DNA from: Brucellaceae bacterium | GTDB lineage: Bacteria; Pseudomonadota; Alphaproteobacteria; Rhizobiales; Rhizobiaceae | Direction of reading: 5' to 3' | Assembly: GCA_031253705.1 (NCBI GenBank) | Contig: JAIRVW010000044.1 | Coordinates: 1-8,661 of the forward strand | DNA: 8,661 nt | Shown here: positions 1-6,668 of the stretch, in pieces | Layout: the number at the start of each line of letters is the position of its first letter | Position numbering within the stretch: position 1 is the stretch's first letter | Position numbers and translations under genes: made by a program | Notes under the pieces: model-generated | Told to the model about the DNA's origin: nothing | Seen by the model: the letters and a program-made list of their open reading frames with translations, nothing else | The model's database searches: none

Positions 1-1055
1 AGGCTGCCCATCTGGTTCGGTGCTGCCAGCCGCTCCACATCATCGCGGATTTGTTCCTGTATTGTTGCGGACTTACCAGCGCCGAGCTGACCGGCACGGC
101 TGAGCAGTCCCATTCTCAGCAGGAAATCGCCCTGTTCTTCGGCCTTGGTCGCGCAGCCGAGACTGGCGGCAATATGTGCAAGAGCGGCAAAGTCCACATG
201 AGTGGTGATATCGGCCTGACCGGGGGCAGCAAAAACATCCTGATAGGCGTGCTGATAAAGGGCCTGCAAAGTATCGCCGAAACCGGCCTCATGCGAGCCG
301 TAATCGATCAGCACAGCCGCGCCTTTGTGTTTGCGGATATGTTCGCTGATGTGCTGCATCAGTGCCGTGCGTGCCGGTGAAGCTTCAAAAATTGTGCCTT
401 CCGGCGCTGCTTCATGGCCTTGTGGCAGCAAGGCGGGATCGATGCCGCCGGTGCCGGTCGTGAAGCAGAGCTGCGGCTCAGCCTCGTTACAGGTGGCGAC
501 CATGCGTTCAACAAAGCGCCCCTGATGTTTGACATATTGATGATCCGGCAGCGCGTCCAATAATTCATTGGCGACAAGGATCAGCGTGTTTTGCGGGATT
601 TCCTCAAAGCTTTTGTACCAGCCCATATGCGGGGCGGCGCCTTCAAGCTTTTTCTTTTGCACAGCTGTCAGGCGGTCGCTGGTTTCTACCATGGCAATAT
701 GCGCTGTGCGCAGCATATCCGGTGCCAGCTTGCCCGCCGCACGCAGCAGATCGCTCATCAATGTGCCGCGGCCGCCGCCGATCTCGCAAATGGTGCAGTT
801 TGCCGGTCTGCCTAAGGCTTCCCAATGGCTGACGACCCAGACGCCGATCAGTTCGCCGAACATCTGGCTGACTTCCGGCGCGGTGATGAAGTCACCTTTC
901 GCACCGAACGGTTCACGGGTCATGTAATAGCCGCCGTCATGATCGGCGAGACAGAAAGCCATATAATCGGCGACGCTGATCGGCTCGCCATTGCTGATGA
1001 GGCGGATCAGGCGCTGTTTTAGCTTGTCGGCCGCGGGAATTGTCATTTCACTCAT
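1..1055 (-). CDS. MidA/NDUFAF7-family class I SAM-dependent methyltransferase (3' end cut by window)
   Basis: The reading frame starts at the ATG complementary to 1053-1055 and stays open to the left edge, giving 351 codons. The family usually has about 350-370 residues, so only the last few are missing. Visible family blocks are FITAPEVSQMFGELIG (56-71), the SAM-binding glycine loop CEIGGGRGTL (90-99), the post-loop block ANELLDALPDHQY (162-174), and LIDYGSHEAGFGDTLQA (249-265) followed by ADITTHVDF (281-289). These mark the COG1565/DUF185 family. Its mitochondrial member NDUFAF7 methylates an arginine of a complex I subunit during assembly; the bacterial substrate is not established, so a role in respiratory-complex maturation is inference. 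It begins 4 nt after the lgt stop codon, so co-transcription and translational coupling with lgt are likely. A second in-frame ATG lies three codons in (1044-1046). Confidence 0.9.
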   Translation of the reverse strand, partial: MSEMTIPAADKLKQRLIRLISNGEPISVADYMAFCLADHDGGYYMTREPFGAKGDFITAPEVSQMFGELIGVWVVSHWEALGRPANCTICEIGGGRGTLMSDLLRAAGKLAPDMLRTAHIAMVETSDRLTAVQKKKLEGAAPHMGWYKSFEEIPQNTLILVANELLDALPDHQYVKHQGRFVERMVATCNEAEPQLCFTTGTGGIDPALLPQGHEAAPEGTIFEASPARTALMQHISEHIRKHKGAAVLIDYGSHEAGFGDTLQALYQHAYQDVFAAPGQADITTHVDFAALAHIAASLGCATKAEEQGDFLLRMGLLSRAGQLGAGKSATIQEQIRDDVERLAAPNQMGS

Positions 1056-1059
1056 CCGA

Positions 1060-1902
1060 TCAGGCCTTTGCCGCAGCACGGTTGGCGCGTCCCATTGCCC
1101 AGACACCGAGCAGCACCATTGGTACGGACAGAACCATGCCCATGGTCATCCAGCCGCCAAAGAGATAGCCGATCTGTGCATCCGGCTCGCGGAAGAACTC
1201 CACCAGAATGCGCGACAGGCCGTAACCGGTAACAAAGGCACCGGCGATAAAGCCCGGCGCTTTGAGCTTTTTGCCTTTCCAGACCAGTAATAACAGCACG
1301 AAGAACAGTACCAAGCCTTCCAGCGCTGCTTCATAAAGCTGGCTCGGATGGCGCGGGAACGGGCCGCCATTCGGAAAATAGACCGCCCATGAGACATTGC
1401 TGATACGTCCCCAGAGTTCTGAATTGATGAAATTGGCAACACGCACCACACCAAGACCAACCGGCACACCGGCGGCGATTGTATCGAACATGCTCCAGAC
1501 CGGAATGCTGCGCTTACGGGCAAACAGGATCATCGCAATGGTGGTGCCGAGAATGCCGCCATGGAAGGACATGCCGCCATCCCAGACCGCCGGAATTTCC
1601 AGCGGATGGCTGAGGTAGAAGCTCGGATTATAAAACATCACATAGCCGAGACGACCGCCCAGTACGACGCCGAGTGCTGCCCAGAGTACAAAATCATCCA
1701 GCGCCAGCGGATCCATCGGCGCATTATTGTTCGGCCACAACCGCGCATTATTGACGAGCTTTTTGCCATACCACCAGGCGAACAGAATGCCGATGACATA
1801 GCCGACGCCATACCAGTGAACGGAGAGCGGCCCTATGGAAAATAAGACGGGATCAATATTCGGGAAGGGCAGTGCAGCCGTAATGATCTGCGGTTGGGTC
1901 AT
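1060..1902 (-). CDS. lgt: Prolipoprotein diacylglyceryl transferase Lgt
   Basis: Encodes a 280-residue multi-pass inner-membrane enzyme that moves diacylglycerol from phosphatidylglycerol to the lipobox cysteine of prolipoproteins, the first step of lipoprotein maturation. The Lgt signature is clear: [11 protein letters not shown] (109-119) carries the essential histidine (H114). [12 protein letters not shown] (154-165) matches the PROSITE-type motif with its conserved arginine R154. RHPSQLYEA (184-192) and [11 protein letters not shown] (235-245, R238) match the blocks of E. coli Lgt. About seven hydrophobic segments run along the chain. The ATG at 1900-1902 is preceded by GGAGAG at good spacing. 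The frame stays open upstream to 2019, but that extension does not resemble an Lgt N-terminus and has no comparable ribosome site. The length is normal for the family. The methyltransferase gene follows after 4 nt. Confidence 0.97.
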   Translation of the reverse strand: MTQPQIITAALPFPNIDPVLFSIGPLSVHWYGVGYVIGILFAWWYGKKLVNNARLWPNNNAPMDPLALDDFVLWAALGVVLGGRLGYVMFYNPSFYLSHPLEIPAVWDGGMSFHGGILGTTIAMILFARKRSIPVWSMFDTIAAGVPVGLGVVRVANFINSELWGRISNVSWAVYFPNGGPFPRHPSQLYEAALEGLVLFFVLLLLVWKGKKLKAPGFIAGAFVTGYGLSRILVEFFREPDAQIGYLFGGWMTMGMVLSVPMVLLGVWAMGRANRAAAKA

Positions 1903-2104
1903 TCTTCTCTCCGTTAGGGCGGATCTGCAATCATGCGGTTCAGCACCGGTTTGCGCTGCTGCTGATGTGGCATAGCGAATTTTAAGCAAGGATAAAAGTC
2001 TGTTGCTTTGATGGCACAAATCCTAGAGCAGCCTTAAGCCGGTCTTAAATTGCTGATAAGCTCAGGGCGTTTTTAAAGCTTTGTCGTCTTGTATCCTTGC
2101 AAGC

Positions 2105-2174
2105 TTTATAATCTGGGCTTATCTGGGAAGCAGAAGTTTATTTCCGCCTGAGGCGGCTAAAAAGAGGTGATCCA
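2105..2174 (+). promoter_or_regulatory. Candidate promoter and leader of the UbiK-family gene
   Basis: A perfect TATAAT lies at 2107-2112. The -35 match is poor: TTGTCG at 2081-2086 is 20 bp away, so the promoter is tentative. ATCTGGG occurs twice, 10 bp apart (2111-2117 and 2121-2127), one helical turn, which could be a protein-binding direct repeat. A short GC-rich hairpin, CCGCC-TGA-GGCGG (2144-2156), sits just upstream of the ribosome site AGAGGTGA (2163-2170). The function of the repeat and the hairpin is unknown. Confidence 0.35.
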
Positions 2175-2468
2175 ATGAGTAATGCAACCGGTAAAGTTCT
2201 CGATGAACTCGCAAAACTCGTCACTGATGCTGCGGGTGCCGCGCAGGGCGTGCGCCGTGAAGTCGAGACAGCTATGCGCTCTCAGGGTGAAAAACTGCTC
2301 AACACGCTGGATGTTGTTCAGCGTGAAGATTTTGAAGCCATGCGTGAAATGGCGGTCAAAACCCGTACTGAAAACAGTGCTCTGATTGTCAAAATTGCCG
2401 AGCTCGAAGAGCGTATTGCTAAAATCGAAGCGGCACTGGCAGAAAAACCAGCGAAAAAAGGTGCTTAA
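2175..2468 (+). CDS. UbiK/BMFP-family accessory factor (small coiled-coil protein)
   Basis: A 97-residue, strongly helical, charged protein of the BMFP/UbiK family (COG2960, formerly YqiC). Residues 1-45 form an amphipathic N-terminal part (VLDELAKLVTDAAGAAQGV at 8-26). The family's hallmark RxDFEAMREMA follows at 50-60. A heptad-patterned coiled coil (about 66-90, ending KIAELEERIAKIEAAL) and a lysine-rich tail KPAKKGA complete the chain. In gammaproteobacteria UbiK trimerises, binds membrane lipid and assists aerobic ubiquinone biosynthesis with UbiJ. Brucella-type homologues have mostly been described by membrane-fusogenic activity, so a ubiquinone role here is inference. The ATG is preceded by AGAGGTGA. 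Transcribed alone, divergently from lgt, and closed by the terminator at 2551-2580. A weaker AT-rich hairpin (2474-2492, 8-bp stem followed by T residues) lies directly after the stop codon. Confidence 0.88.
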   Translation: MSNATGKVLDELAKLVTDAAGAAQGVRREVETAMRSQGEKLLNTLDVVQREDFEAMREMAVKTRTENSALIVKIAELEERIAKIEAALAEKPAKKGA

Positions 2469-2550
2469 GGTCTAAAAATCTCAAAGATTTTTTAACTTTT
2501 TATTCACAGGGGCGAATGCCTAAAAGCCCTTATTCCAGAATCGGTTACAG

Positions 2551-2580
2551 CGGCGCCCCATCGGGCGCCGTTTGTTCTTT
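2551..2580 (+). terminator. Rho-independent terminator after the UbiK-family gene
   Basis: A perfect 8-bp GC stem, CGGCGCCC (2551-2558) with GGGCGCCG (2563-2570) around a CATC loop, is followed directly by the T-rich run TTTGTTCTTT. It lies 82 nt after the UbiK-family stop codon and before the gene-free stretch, as expected for the end of this single-gene unit. Confidence 0.92.
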
Positions 2581-2932
2581 CCACATGGTTTCTTAGAGTT
2601 TTGACAAAAAGGGCTGGTACTCTGACTCAGCATCAATAGACTGAAAACACTGCATGATTCGTAATTGAGTCATGAAGCAGAGCAAAAACGGGGAGTGGCG
2701 GAACGGAAGGTTCAGCCGCGTGGATCCGGTTGATGCGTCAGTGTAACAGTCATGTGTTTGCGCGTGTGTTTGAGGCGGGGTTGCAGCGTTTAGCAACATT
2801 TGTCTCGGCCTATTAACCAGTGTGTCTTTTGTGTGGCAATTGCCGCGCAGGCTGCACTCCGGCTGCGTGTTTATGACAGCCGGAATCCGGACTTTGCTTG
2901 TTTACGGGCAGGTCCAAAAACAGGGAACGAAC
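2581..2932 (+). other. Long intergenic leader upstream of the YbjN gene, no gene seen
   Basis: I find no credible gene in these 352 bases on either strand; the open frames present have no recognisable family, composition or ribosome site. A TTGACA (2601-2606) could be a -35 element, but no convincing -10 follows at normal spacing. An interrupted hairpin is visible: CTGC (2650-2653) with GCAG (2677-2680), enclosing ATGATTC (2654-2660) with GAGTCAT (2667-2673, one G-T wobble) around a GTAATT loop. The stretch may hold a long 5' leader or a small RNA, but nothing here proves either. The YbjN ribosome site (AGGGA, 2922-2926) lies at its right end. Confidence 0.4.
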
Positions 2933-3433
2933 ATGAACCTTCTTGAGCTTGATATCGCTCGCGATGCACATCCGGTGGATGTCATTGAACAGGTTGCGCA
3001 CGCCAATGACTGGGCTTTTGACCGTACCGGTGACGATGAGATTGCGGTTTCTGTTGTCGGTAACTGGACGGATTATCATCTTTCATTCTCGTGGATGGAA
3101 GAGTTTGAAGCGCTGCATCTGGCCTGTGCTTTTGACGTAAAGGTGAGCGAGCCGCGCGTGAATGAAGTGATGCGCCTGCTTTCGCTCATTAACGAGCAAC
3201 TGCTGATGGGGCATTTTGATCTGTGGCGGCAGGAAGGGGCGATTATGTATCGTCAGTCTCTGTTGCTGGCAGGCGGTGCCAAGCCGACCAGCCGTCAGGT
3301 TGAGGTGCTGCTGGCCAGCGCGCTCGAAGCCTGCGAATGCTATTATCAGGCTTTCCAGTTTGTGATCTGGTCAGGTGTTCCTGCCAAGGAAGCTCTGCAG
3401 GGCGTGCTGTTTGAAACGGTTGGCCGCGCCTGA
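2933..3433 (+). CDS. YbjN domain-containing protein
   Basis: A 166-residue cytoplasmic protein without signal peptide or membrane segment. It belongs to the YbjN family, whose fold resembles type III secretion chaperones (CesT-like, alpha/beta). Its biochemical role in alphaproteobacteria is unknown; E. coli YbjN has been linked to stress tolerance and motility control. The sequence is close to what I recall of the Brucella homologue: MNLLELDIAR at the start, WTDYHLSFSWMEEFEALHLA (45-64), VNEVMRLLSLINEQLLMGHF (76-95) and ALEACECYYQAFQFVIWSG (130-148). I chose the ATG at 2933 because the conserved N-terminus begins there and AGGGA stands 6 nt before it. The frame is open further left to 2822, but those residues look non-coding. 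csaA follows 82 nt downstream, where related genomes, as I recall, carry proC between the two. Confidence 0.88.
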   Translation: MNLLELDIARDAHPVDVIEQVAHANDWAFDRTGDDEIAVSVVGNWTDYHLSFSWMEEFEALHLACAFDVKVSEPRVNEVMRLLSLINEQLLMGHFDLWRQEGAIMYRQSLLLAGGAKPTSRQVEVLLASALEACECYYQAFQFVIWSGVPAKEALQGVLFETVGRA

Positions 3434-3515
3434 GGCTCAGGATTGTCTGCCGTTGAGTAGGGCGGTTTGTGTGAATTATGTTTGCGGGCATATGAGCAGC
3501 ATTATGGAGGATGGT

Positions 3516-3863
3516 GTGTCTGAGTTTCAGGAAATCAGTTTTGCGGATTTTGAAAAAGTCGATATCCGCACCGGCACAATCATCGAAGCAGAAGTTTTCG
3601 CCCAAGCCCGCAAGCCAGCCTATAAGCTGAAAGTCGATTTTGGCGCAGAGATTGGTGTTAAGAAATCCTCAGCACAGATCACTGTGCATTATACACCGGA
3701 AACACTGGTCGGTCGTCAGATTATGGCCGTCGTCAACTTCCCGCCACGCCAGATCGGTCCGTTTATGTCAGAGGTTCTGACGCTCGGATATGCTGACGAA
3801 AATGGTGACATTGTGTTGGCGGCTACCGAGAAGAATGTACCGAACGGCAGGAAGCTGATTTAA
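3516..3863 (+). CDS. csaA: CsaA-type tRNA-binding domain protein
   Basis: A 115-residue single-domain protein with the tRNA-binding OB fold also found at the C-terminus of MetRS and in Trbp111/CsaA. In Bacillus, CsaA has been described as an export-related chaperone; binding of the tRNA elbow is the common family property. Diagnostic blocks are FADFEKVDIRTGTIIEAEVF (9-28), ARKPAYKLKVDFG (31-43), KKSSAQITVHYTPETLVGRQ (49-68), AVVNFPPRQIGPFMSEVLTL (71-90) and PNGRKLI at the end. The length is standard. I prefer the GTG at 3516 because an ideal GGAGG (3506-3510) stands 5 nt before it and the conserved region begins shortly after. In-frame ATGs at 3492 and 3504 would add 8 or 4 residues without a comparable ribosome site. 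Probably co-transcribed with the YbjN gene. Confidence 0.9.
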   Translation: MSEFQEISFADFEKVDIRTGTIIEAEVFAQARKPAYKLKVDFGAEIGVKKSSAQITVHYTPETLVGRQIMAVVNFPPRQIGPFMSEVLTLGYADENGDIVLAATEKNVPNGRKLI

Positions 3864-3899
3864 GTTTCTGTCTTGCATTAATGAATTGCCGATCCGTCT

Positions 3900-3925
3900 A
3901 AAATATTGATTTTACAATATTTTTT
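3900..3925 (+). repeat. Perfect AT-rich inverted repeat, weak terminator or operator
   Basis: AAAATATTG (3900-3908) and CAATATTTT (3915-3923) form a perfect 9-bp inverted repeat around ATTTTA, and the right arm runs into six T residues (3920-3925). It could be a weak terminator for csaA, whose stop codon is 36 nt upstream, although a stem with only one G-C pair is poor for that. It also lies directly upstream of the putative -35 of the next gene, where an activator or silencer might bind. The sequence alone does not decide. Confidence 0.45.
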
Positions 3926-3953
3926 GATATGGTTCATAAACGTGCCATGAAAT
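3924..3953 (+). promoter_or_regulatory. Candidate promoter of the DUF4354-like gene
   Basis: TTGATA (3924-3929, five of six consensus bases) and TGAAAT (3948-3953, four of six) are separated by 18 bp. Transcription would start near 3960, so the mRNA would begin at the foot of the hairpin at 3960-3989. Matches by chance are easy in such AT-rich DNA (bases 3901-4020 have about 23% GC by hand count). Confidence 0.3.
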
Positions 3954-3959
3954 TTCTGT

Positions 3960-3989
3960 AGTACTCCGAATTGTAAAATTTGGAGTACT
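3960..3989 (+). promoter_or_regulatory. Leader hairpin sequestering the Shine-Dalgarno sequence
   Basis: Bases 3960-3972 pair with 3977-3989: thirteen consecutive pairs, one of them a G-U wobble (3968 with 3981), closed by the tetraloop GTAA, a GNRA type. The right arm contains the ribosome site GGAG (3982-3985), fully paired with CTCC on the left arm. The start codon at 3992 lies 3 nt beyond the stem. Such a structure would block ribosome entry unless it is melted or remodelled, by heat, a protein, or a translating or RNA-binding partner. At the DNA level the same bases form an interrupted palindrome that could be an operator. Confidence 0.6.
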
Positions 3990-3991
3990 TT

Positions 3992-4402
3992 ATGTTTAAA
4001 TCATATATTTATTTTATTGCCGCTATCGGTGCTGTGATGTCCTCATCAGCTTTTGCAGCCGGAGAAAATACCGTAGCCGAAGCTAAAAAATCCGCAGGGA
4101 TCATTGTCAGTTCTCAGGTTCGCAATCTTTCCGCAATGGCTGTCGGAAATGAGATCAGCTATACGAAAACCTTTGATGTAACGCTTGTGAACAGTTCTGA
4201 TGAGCCGCTTAATCTGAAGACCGGTTGTTTTAAAGCTGTGATGCCGGACAAAAGCGAGCAGACTGTCGACACGATTGAACGGATTTTGACCCGCGGCATG
4301 TTGCAGAAAGGTGCAAGCGTCAAAGGCTTTGTCGGTTTTGCAGCAAAAGATGAAAATATCTACAAGGCATCAGCTGTTAAATTTGTACCGGTCTGTCCGT
4401 AA
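3992..4402 (+). CDS. Small secreted protein resembling DUF4354
   Basis: A 136-residue precursor with a clear Sec signal peptide: MFKSYIY, a hydrophobic core, then SSSAFA with likely cleavage after A22, leaving about 114 periplasmic or exported residues. The mature part alternates like a small beta-sandwich (SYTKTFDVTLVNSSDEPLNL at 56-75, then a threonine/glycine-rich stretch) and carries two cysteines, C79 and C135, able to form a disulfide. The pattern YTKTFDVT...C.KA..PD...TVDTIE..LTRG.L.KG.SVKG...FAA matches my memory of DUF4354, a family of unknown function I associate mainly with gammaproteobacteria; this assignment is from memory only. The ATG at 3992 follows GGAG by 6 nt; a TTG at 3980 is also in frame but lies inside the leader hairpin. 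GC is about 47% over 4021-4380, lower than in its neighbours, and the leader is far lower. It may be an accessory gene. Confidence 0.72.
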   Translation: MFKSYIYFIAAIGAVMSSSAFAAGENTVAEAKKSAGIIVSSQVRNLSAMAVGNEISYTKTFDVTLVNSSDEPLNLKTGCFKAVMPDKSEQTVDTIERILTRGMLQKGASVKGFVGFAAKDENIYKASAVKFVPVCP

Positions 4403-4417
4403 ACATGTCTGACACAG

Positions 4418-4442
4418 TGTGACGGGTGATAAGCCCGTCACA
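4418..4442. terminator. Hairpin between convergent genes, possible bidirectional terminator
   Basis: TGTGACGGG (4418-4426) and CCCGTCACA (4434-4442) form a perfect 9-bp stem with a 7-nt loop. It occupies most of the 40-nt gap between the secreted-protein stop codon (4402) and the kinase stop codon (4443-4445). No run of T residues follows on either strand, so efficient intrinsic termination is doubtful. It may instead protect mRNA 3' ends. Confidence 0.5.
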
Positions 4443-5774
4443 TCACGCAGGAATGCTGATAATAGCTCGCAGGCCACCTGTCGGGCTGCTATCCAGCGTG
4501 ATATCACCGCCGTGATTGCGGGCAATGTCACGGGCAATCGCCAGTCCGAGGCCGGTGCCGCCTGCATCCTGATTGCGGGCTTCATCCAGCCTTACAAAAG
4601 GTTTAAAGACTTCTTCTCGCTTATCTTCCGGAATGCCTGCACCGTCATCATCCACGATGATGGTCAGCCAGTTGTCCTGATGGGTTGCTGTCAGATGTAC
4701 GGATTGCGCATAGCGGAAGGCATTGCCGACGAGATTGCTGACCAATCGTGTGAAAGCATTCGGGCGTACCTGAATCTGACTGCTACCATGCATTTCCGTT
4801 GAAAAGCCGCGATCACGCAATTTGGCTTCTTCCTGCAGTTTGCGGAAGAGAATATTCAGGTCAAGGACATCCTGCTCTTCACTGCCTTCACCGCGGGCAA
4901 AGGCCAGATACCCTTCCAGCATATTCTGCATATCGGTGATATCCTGATTGAGCGGCACAGTATCAATCTTGGTACCGGCAATGGCCAGTTGCAGCTTGAA
5001 GCGGGTGAGAATGGTGCGCAGATCGTGGCTCACACCGCTGAGCATAGCTGTGCGCTGCTCAATCTGGCGCTCAATACGCTCGCGCATCTGAATGAAGGCG
5101 ATACCGGCCTTGCGGACTTCTTCCGCACCATGAGGATAGAAACCGGCGGGCATAGGCTGGCCTTTACCGAAGCTTTCTGCGGCTTCGGACAATTGCTGGA
5201 TCGGTTTGATCTGATTGCGCAGGAAGGCAATCGCAATGGTCAGCAATACACGCGCCGTACCGATCATCCATGTCAGGAAGATCAGCGTATTGGAGGCATA
5301 GGCCTGACTGCGTTTGGCAAAAACACGCAGAACCTTATCATCCAGCTGGATGCGGATTTCCACCAGATCGGAATCCCCGACGGTATCGATCCAGAACGGG
5401 CGGTTGATCTGACGGGTGATTTCCTCATTGAGAAAATAATCAAGAATGGAGAAAAACGGTTTTGGCCCCGGAGGCGGCAGCGGGGCAGGCGGGAGCACTG
5501 AAACATTGAGATCCAGCCGCTGCTGGGCAATGCGGATGATATTGGCGTAATCCGGTTCCTGCGGATAGGTCTCCAGAATATCAATAATCGCCGAAATATC
5601 ACGCACCACAGCAGTGGAGAGCCGCTCGGTGACCATCTGCCAGTGCCGTTCCATAAACACGAAGGCAATAACCGACTGCAACAGCACCATCGGAGCGATG
5701 ATGATGATGAGCGAGCGTGCATAGAGCCGCTTGGGCATGCGCAAGGCCAGCCAGTCGGATAACCGTCTCAGCAA
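4443..5774 (-). CDS. EnvZ-like sensor histidine kinase (HAMP, HisKA, HATPase_c)
   Basis: A 443-residue inner-membrane sensor kinase. TM1 covers about 21-40, a periplasmic domain 41-163 contains the proline-rich LPPAPLPPPGPKPF (94-107), TM2 covers about 164-185, and HAMP about 186-238. The dimerisation/phosphoacceptor helix has SHDLRTILTRFKL (249-261, phosphohistidine H250). The ATPase domain shows the N box (SNLVGNAFRYA, 346-356), DDDGAGI (375-381) and GGTGLGL (405-411). All catalytic elements are present. The proline after HDLRT in E. coli EnvZ is isoleucine here, as I recall for related rhizobial kinases. The start is probably TTG at 5774, with GGAG 9 nt before it; an in-frame ATG at 5738 would lose twelve residues and lacks a ribosome site. 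It lies 45 nt downstream of its response regulator. The signal sensed is not known; calling it envZ would be by similarity only. Confidence 0.9.
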   Translation of the reverse strand: MLRRLSDWLALRMPKRLYARSLIIIIAPMVLLQSVIAFVFMERHWQMVTERLSTAVVRDISAIIDILETYPQEPDYANIIRIAQQRLDLNVSVLPPAPLPPPGPKPFFSILDYFLNEEITRQINRPFWIDTVGDSDLVEIRIQLDDKVLRVFAKRSQAYASNTLIFLTWMIGTARVLLTIAIAFLRNQIKPIQQLSEAAESFGKGQPMPAGFYPHGAEEVRKAGIAFIQMRERIERQIEQRTAMLSGVSHDLRTILTRFKLQLAIAGTKIDTVPLNQDITDMQNMLEGYLAFARGEGSEEQDVLDLNILFRKLQEEAKLRDRGFSTEMHGSSQIQVRPNAFTRLVSNLVGNAFRYAQSVHLTATHQDNWLTIIVDDDGAGIPEDKREEVFKPFVRLDEARNQDAGGTGLGLAIARDIARNHGGDITLDSSPTGGLRAIISIPA

Positions 5775-5819
5775 AGGCTAAAGTCTCCTGTTACGCCACA
5801 TCCGGTTTGAGGGCTGCTG

Positions 5820-6527
5820 TTATTGCTCAATGCTCAGCTTGTAGCCGATACCACGCACGGTCTGCAGCCAGATCGGATTGGCAGGATCGGTTTCGATTTT
5901 GCGGCGCAGGCGATTGATCTGTACGTCAATTGTACGTTCGCCGACTTCGCCGTCCTGACCGGTCAGCTCATGGCGGGGAACAGTTTCACCGGCACGCTCG
6001 GCAAAGATCGTCATAATATCCTGTTCGCGATCCGTCAGTTTAATAACTTCGCCGCCCTGTTTGAGTTCCTTGCGCGGAATAGAAAATGTGTAAGGGCCGA
6101 AAACAATCTGCTCGATAATATGCTGGGTCGGCTGAGCGCCGCGACGCAGAATATTATTGATACGCAGGGTCAGTTCACGCGGATCAAACGGCTTGGAGAG
6201 ATAATCATCGGCACCGGCTTCCAGACCGCTGATACGGCTGTCTGTTTCAGACAAGGCGGTGAGCATCAGGATTGGTACATTCTTCTGCTCGCGCAATGAG
6301 CGGGTCAGCTCTACACCGCTTTCGCCCGGCATCATCACATCGAGAATGATCAGGTCGAAATCAATGCCTTCCAGCTTGCGGCGGGCTTCCTGCGCATTGG
6401 CTGCCATGGTTACGCGGTAGCCGGTGGTGCTCAGATATTGCGAGAGCAGGCTGCGGATACGGGTATCATCATCAACCACCAGCAAATGCGGTGCATCATC
6501 GGACAAAATTGTGTCTTCGACGGTCAT
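5820..6527 (-). CDS. OmpR-family response regulator
   Basis: A 235-residue DNA-binding response regulator. The receiver domain spans about 12-128, with the acidic cluster DDD (19-21), phosphoacceptor D63 in IILDVMMPG, T90 in LMLT, and K112 in SKPF. The C-terminal winged-helix domain of the OmpR/PhoB type (about 137-233) carries LTDREQDIMTIFAERAGETV (164-183), recognition-helix residues GERTIDVQINRLRRKIE (196-212) and the wing WLQTVRGIGYKL (220-231). All key residues are intact. It pairs with the EnvZ-like kinase encoded 45 nt downstream on the same strand. The ATG at 6525-6527 is preceded by AGGGT at acceptable spacing. A small inverted repeat, GCCTG-TTAG-CAGGC (6560-6573), lies in its leader. 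Target genes cannot be inferred from the window; OmpR itself controls porins in enterobacteria. Confidence 0.93.
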   Translation of the reverse strand: MTVEDTILSDDAPHLLVVDDDTRIRSLLSQYLSTTGYRVTMAANAQEARRKLEGIDFDLIILDVMMPGESGVELTRSLREQKNVPILMLTALSETDSRISGLEAGADDYLSKPFDPRELTLRINNILRRGAQPTQHIIEQIVFGPYTFSIPRKELKQGGEVIKLTDREQDIMTIFAERAGETVPRHELTGQDGEVGERTIDVQINRLRRKIETDPANPIWLQTVRGIGYKLSIEQ

Positions 6528-6668
6528 TGGTTCTACCCTTTCATTACAGAGCTTATCTTGCCTGTTAGCAGGCGCGGATTCAGCCGTCTCATTGCGTCAT
6601 CAGTGGTTTATTTACCTGTGTGCGGGGCTTGCGCCTATACACACTATATGAACGAAGGCTGTTTATAT

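Noticed and set aside
1903..2019. N-terminal extension of Lgt by 39 codons
   Set aside because: The frame is open, but the residues do not look like Lgt, and the ATG at 1902 has a clear GGAGAG ribosome site and begins the conserved sequence.
2474..2492. AT-rich hairpin right after the UbiK-family stop codon as the main terminator
   Set aside because: The 8-bp stem is nearly all A-T; the GC-rich hairpin with T run at 2551-2580 is a far better terminator.
2690..2750. tRNA-like look of the GGGAGTGGCGGAAC... stretch
   Set aside because: No matching acceptor stem, no anticodon arm and no GTTCRA-type T loop can be placed, so it is not a tRNA gene.
2593..2799. Minus-strand frame of 68 codons in the intergenic stretch
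   Set aside because: No ribosome site, no recognisable family and a composition unlike the neighbouring proteins.
3980..3991. TTG start four codons upstream of the secreted protein ATG
   Set aside because: It lies within the leader hairpin and before the ribosome site GGAG; the ATG at 3992 is correctly spaced and gives a normal signal peptide.
4989..5501. 170-codon plus-strand frame inside the sensor kinase gene
   Set aside because: It is antisense to an intact, fully recognisable kinase and has no family features of its own.
5823..6299. 158-codon plus-strand frame inside the response regulator gene
   Set aside because: Antisense shadow of an intact OmpR-family gene.
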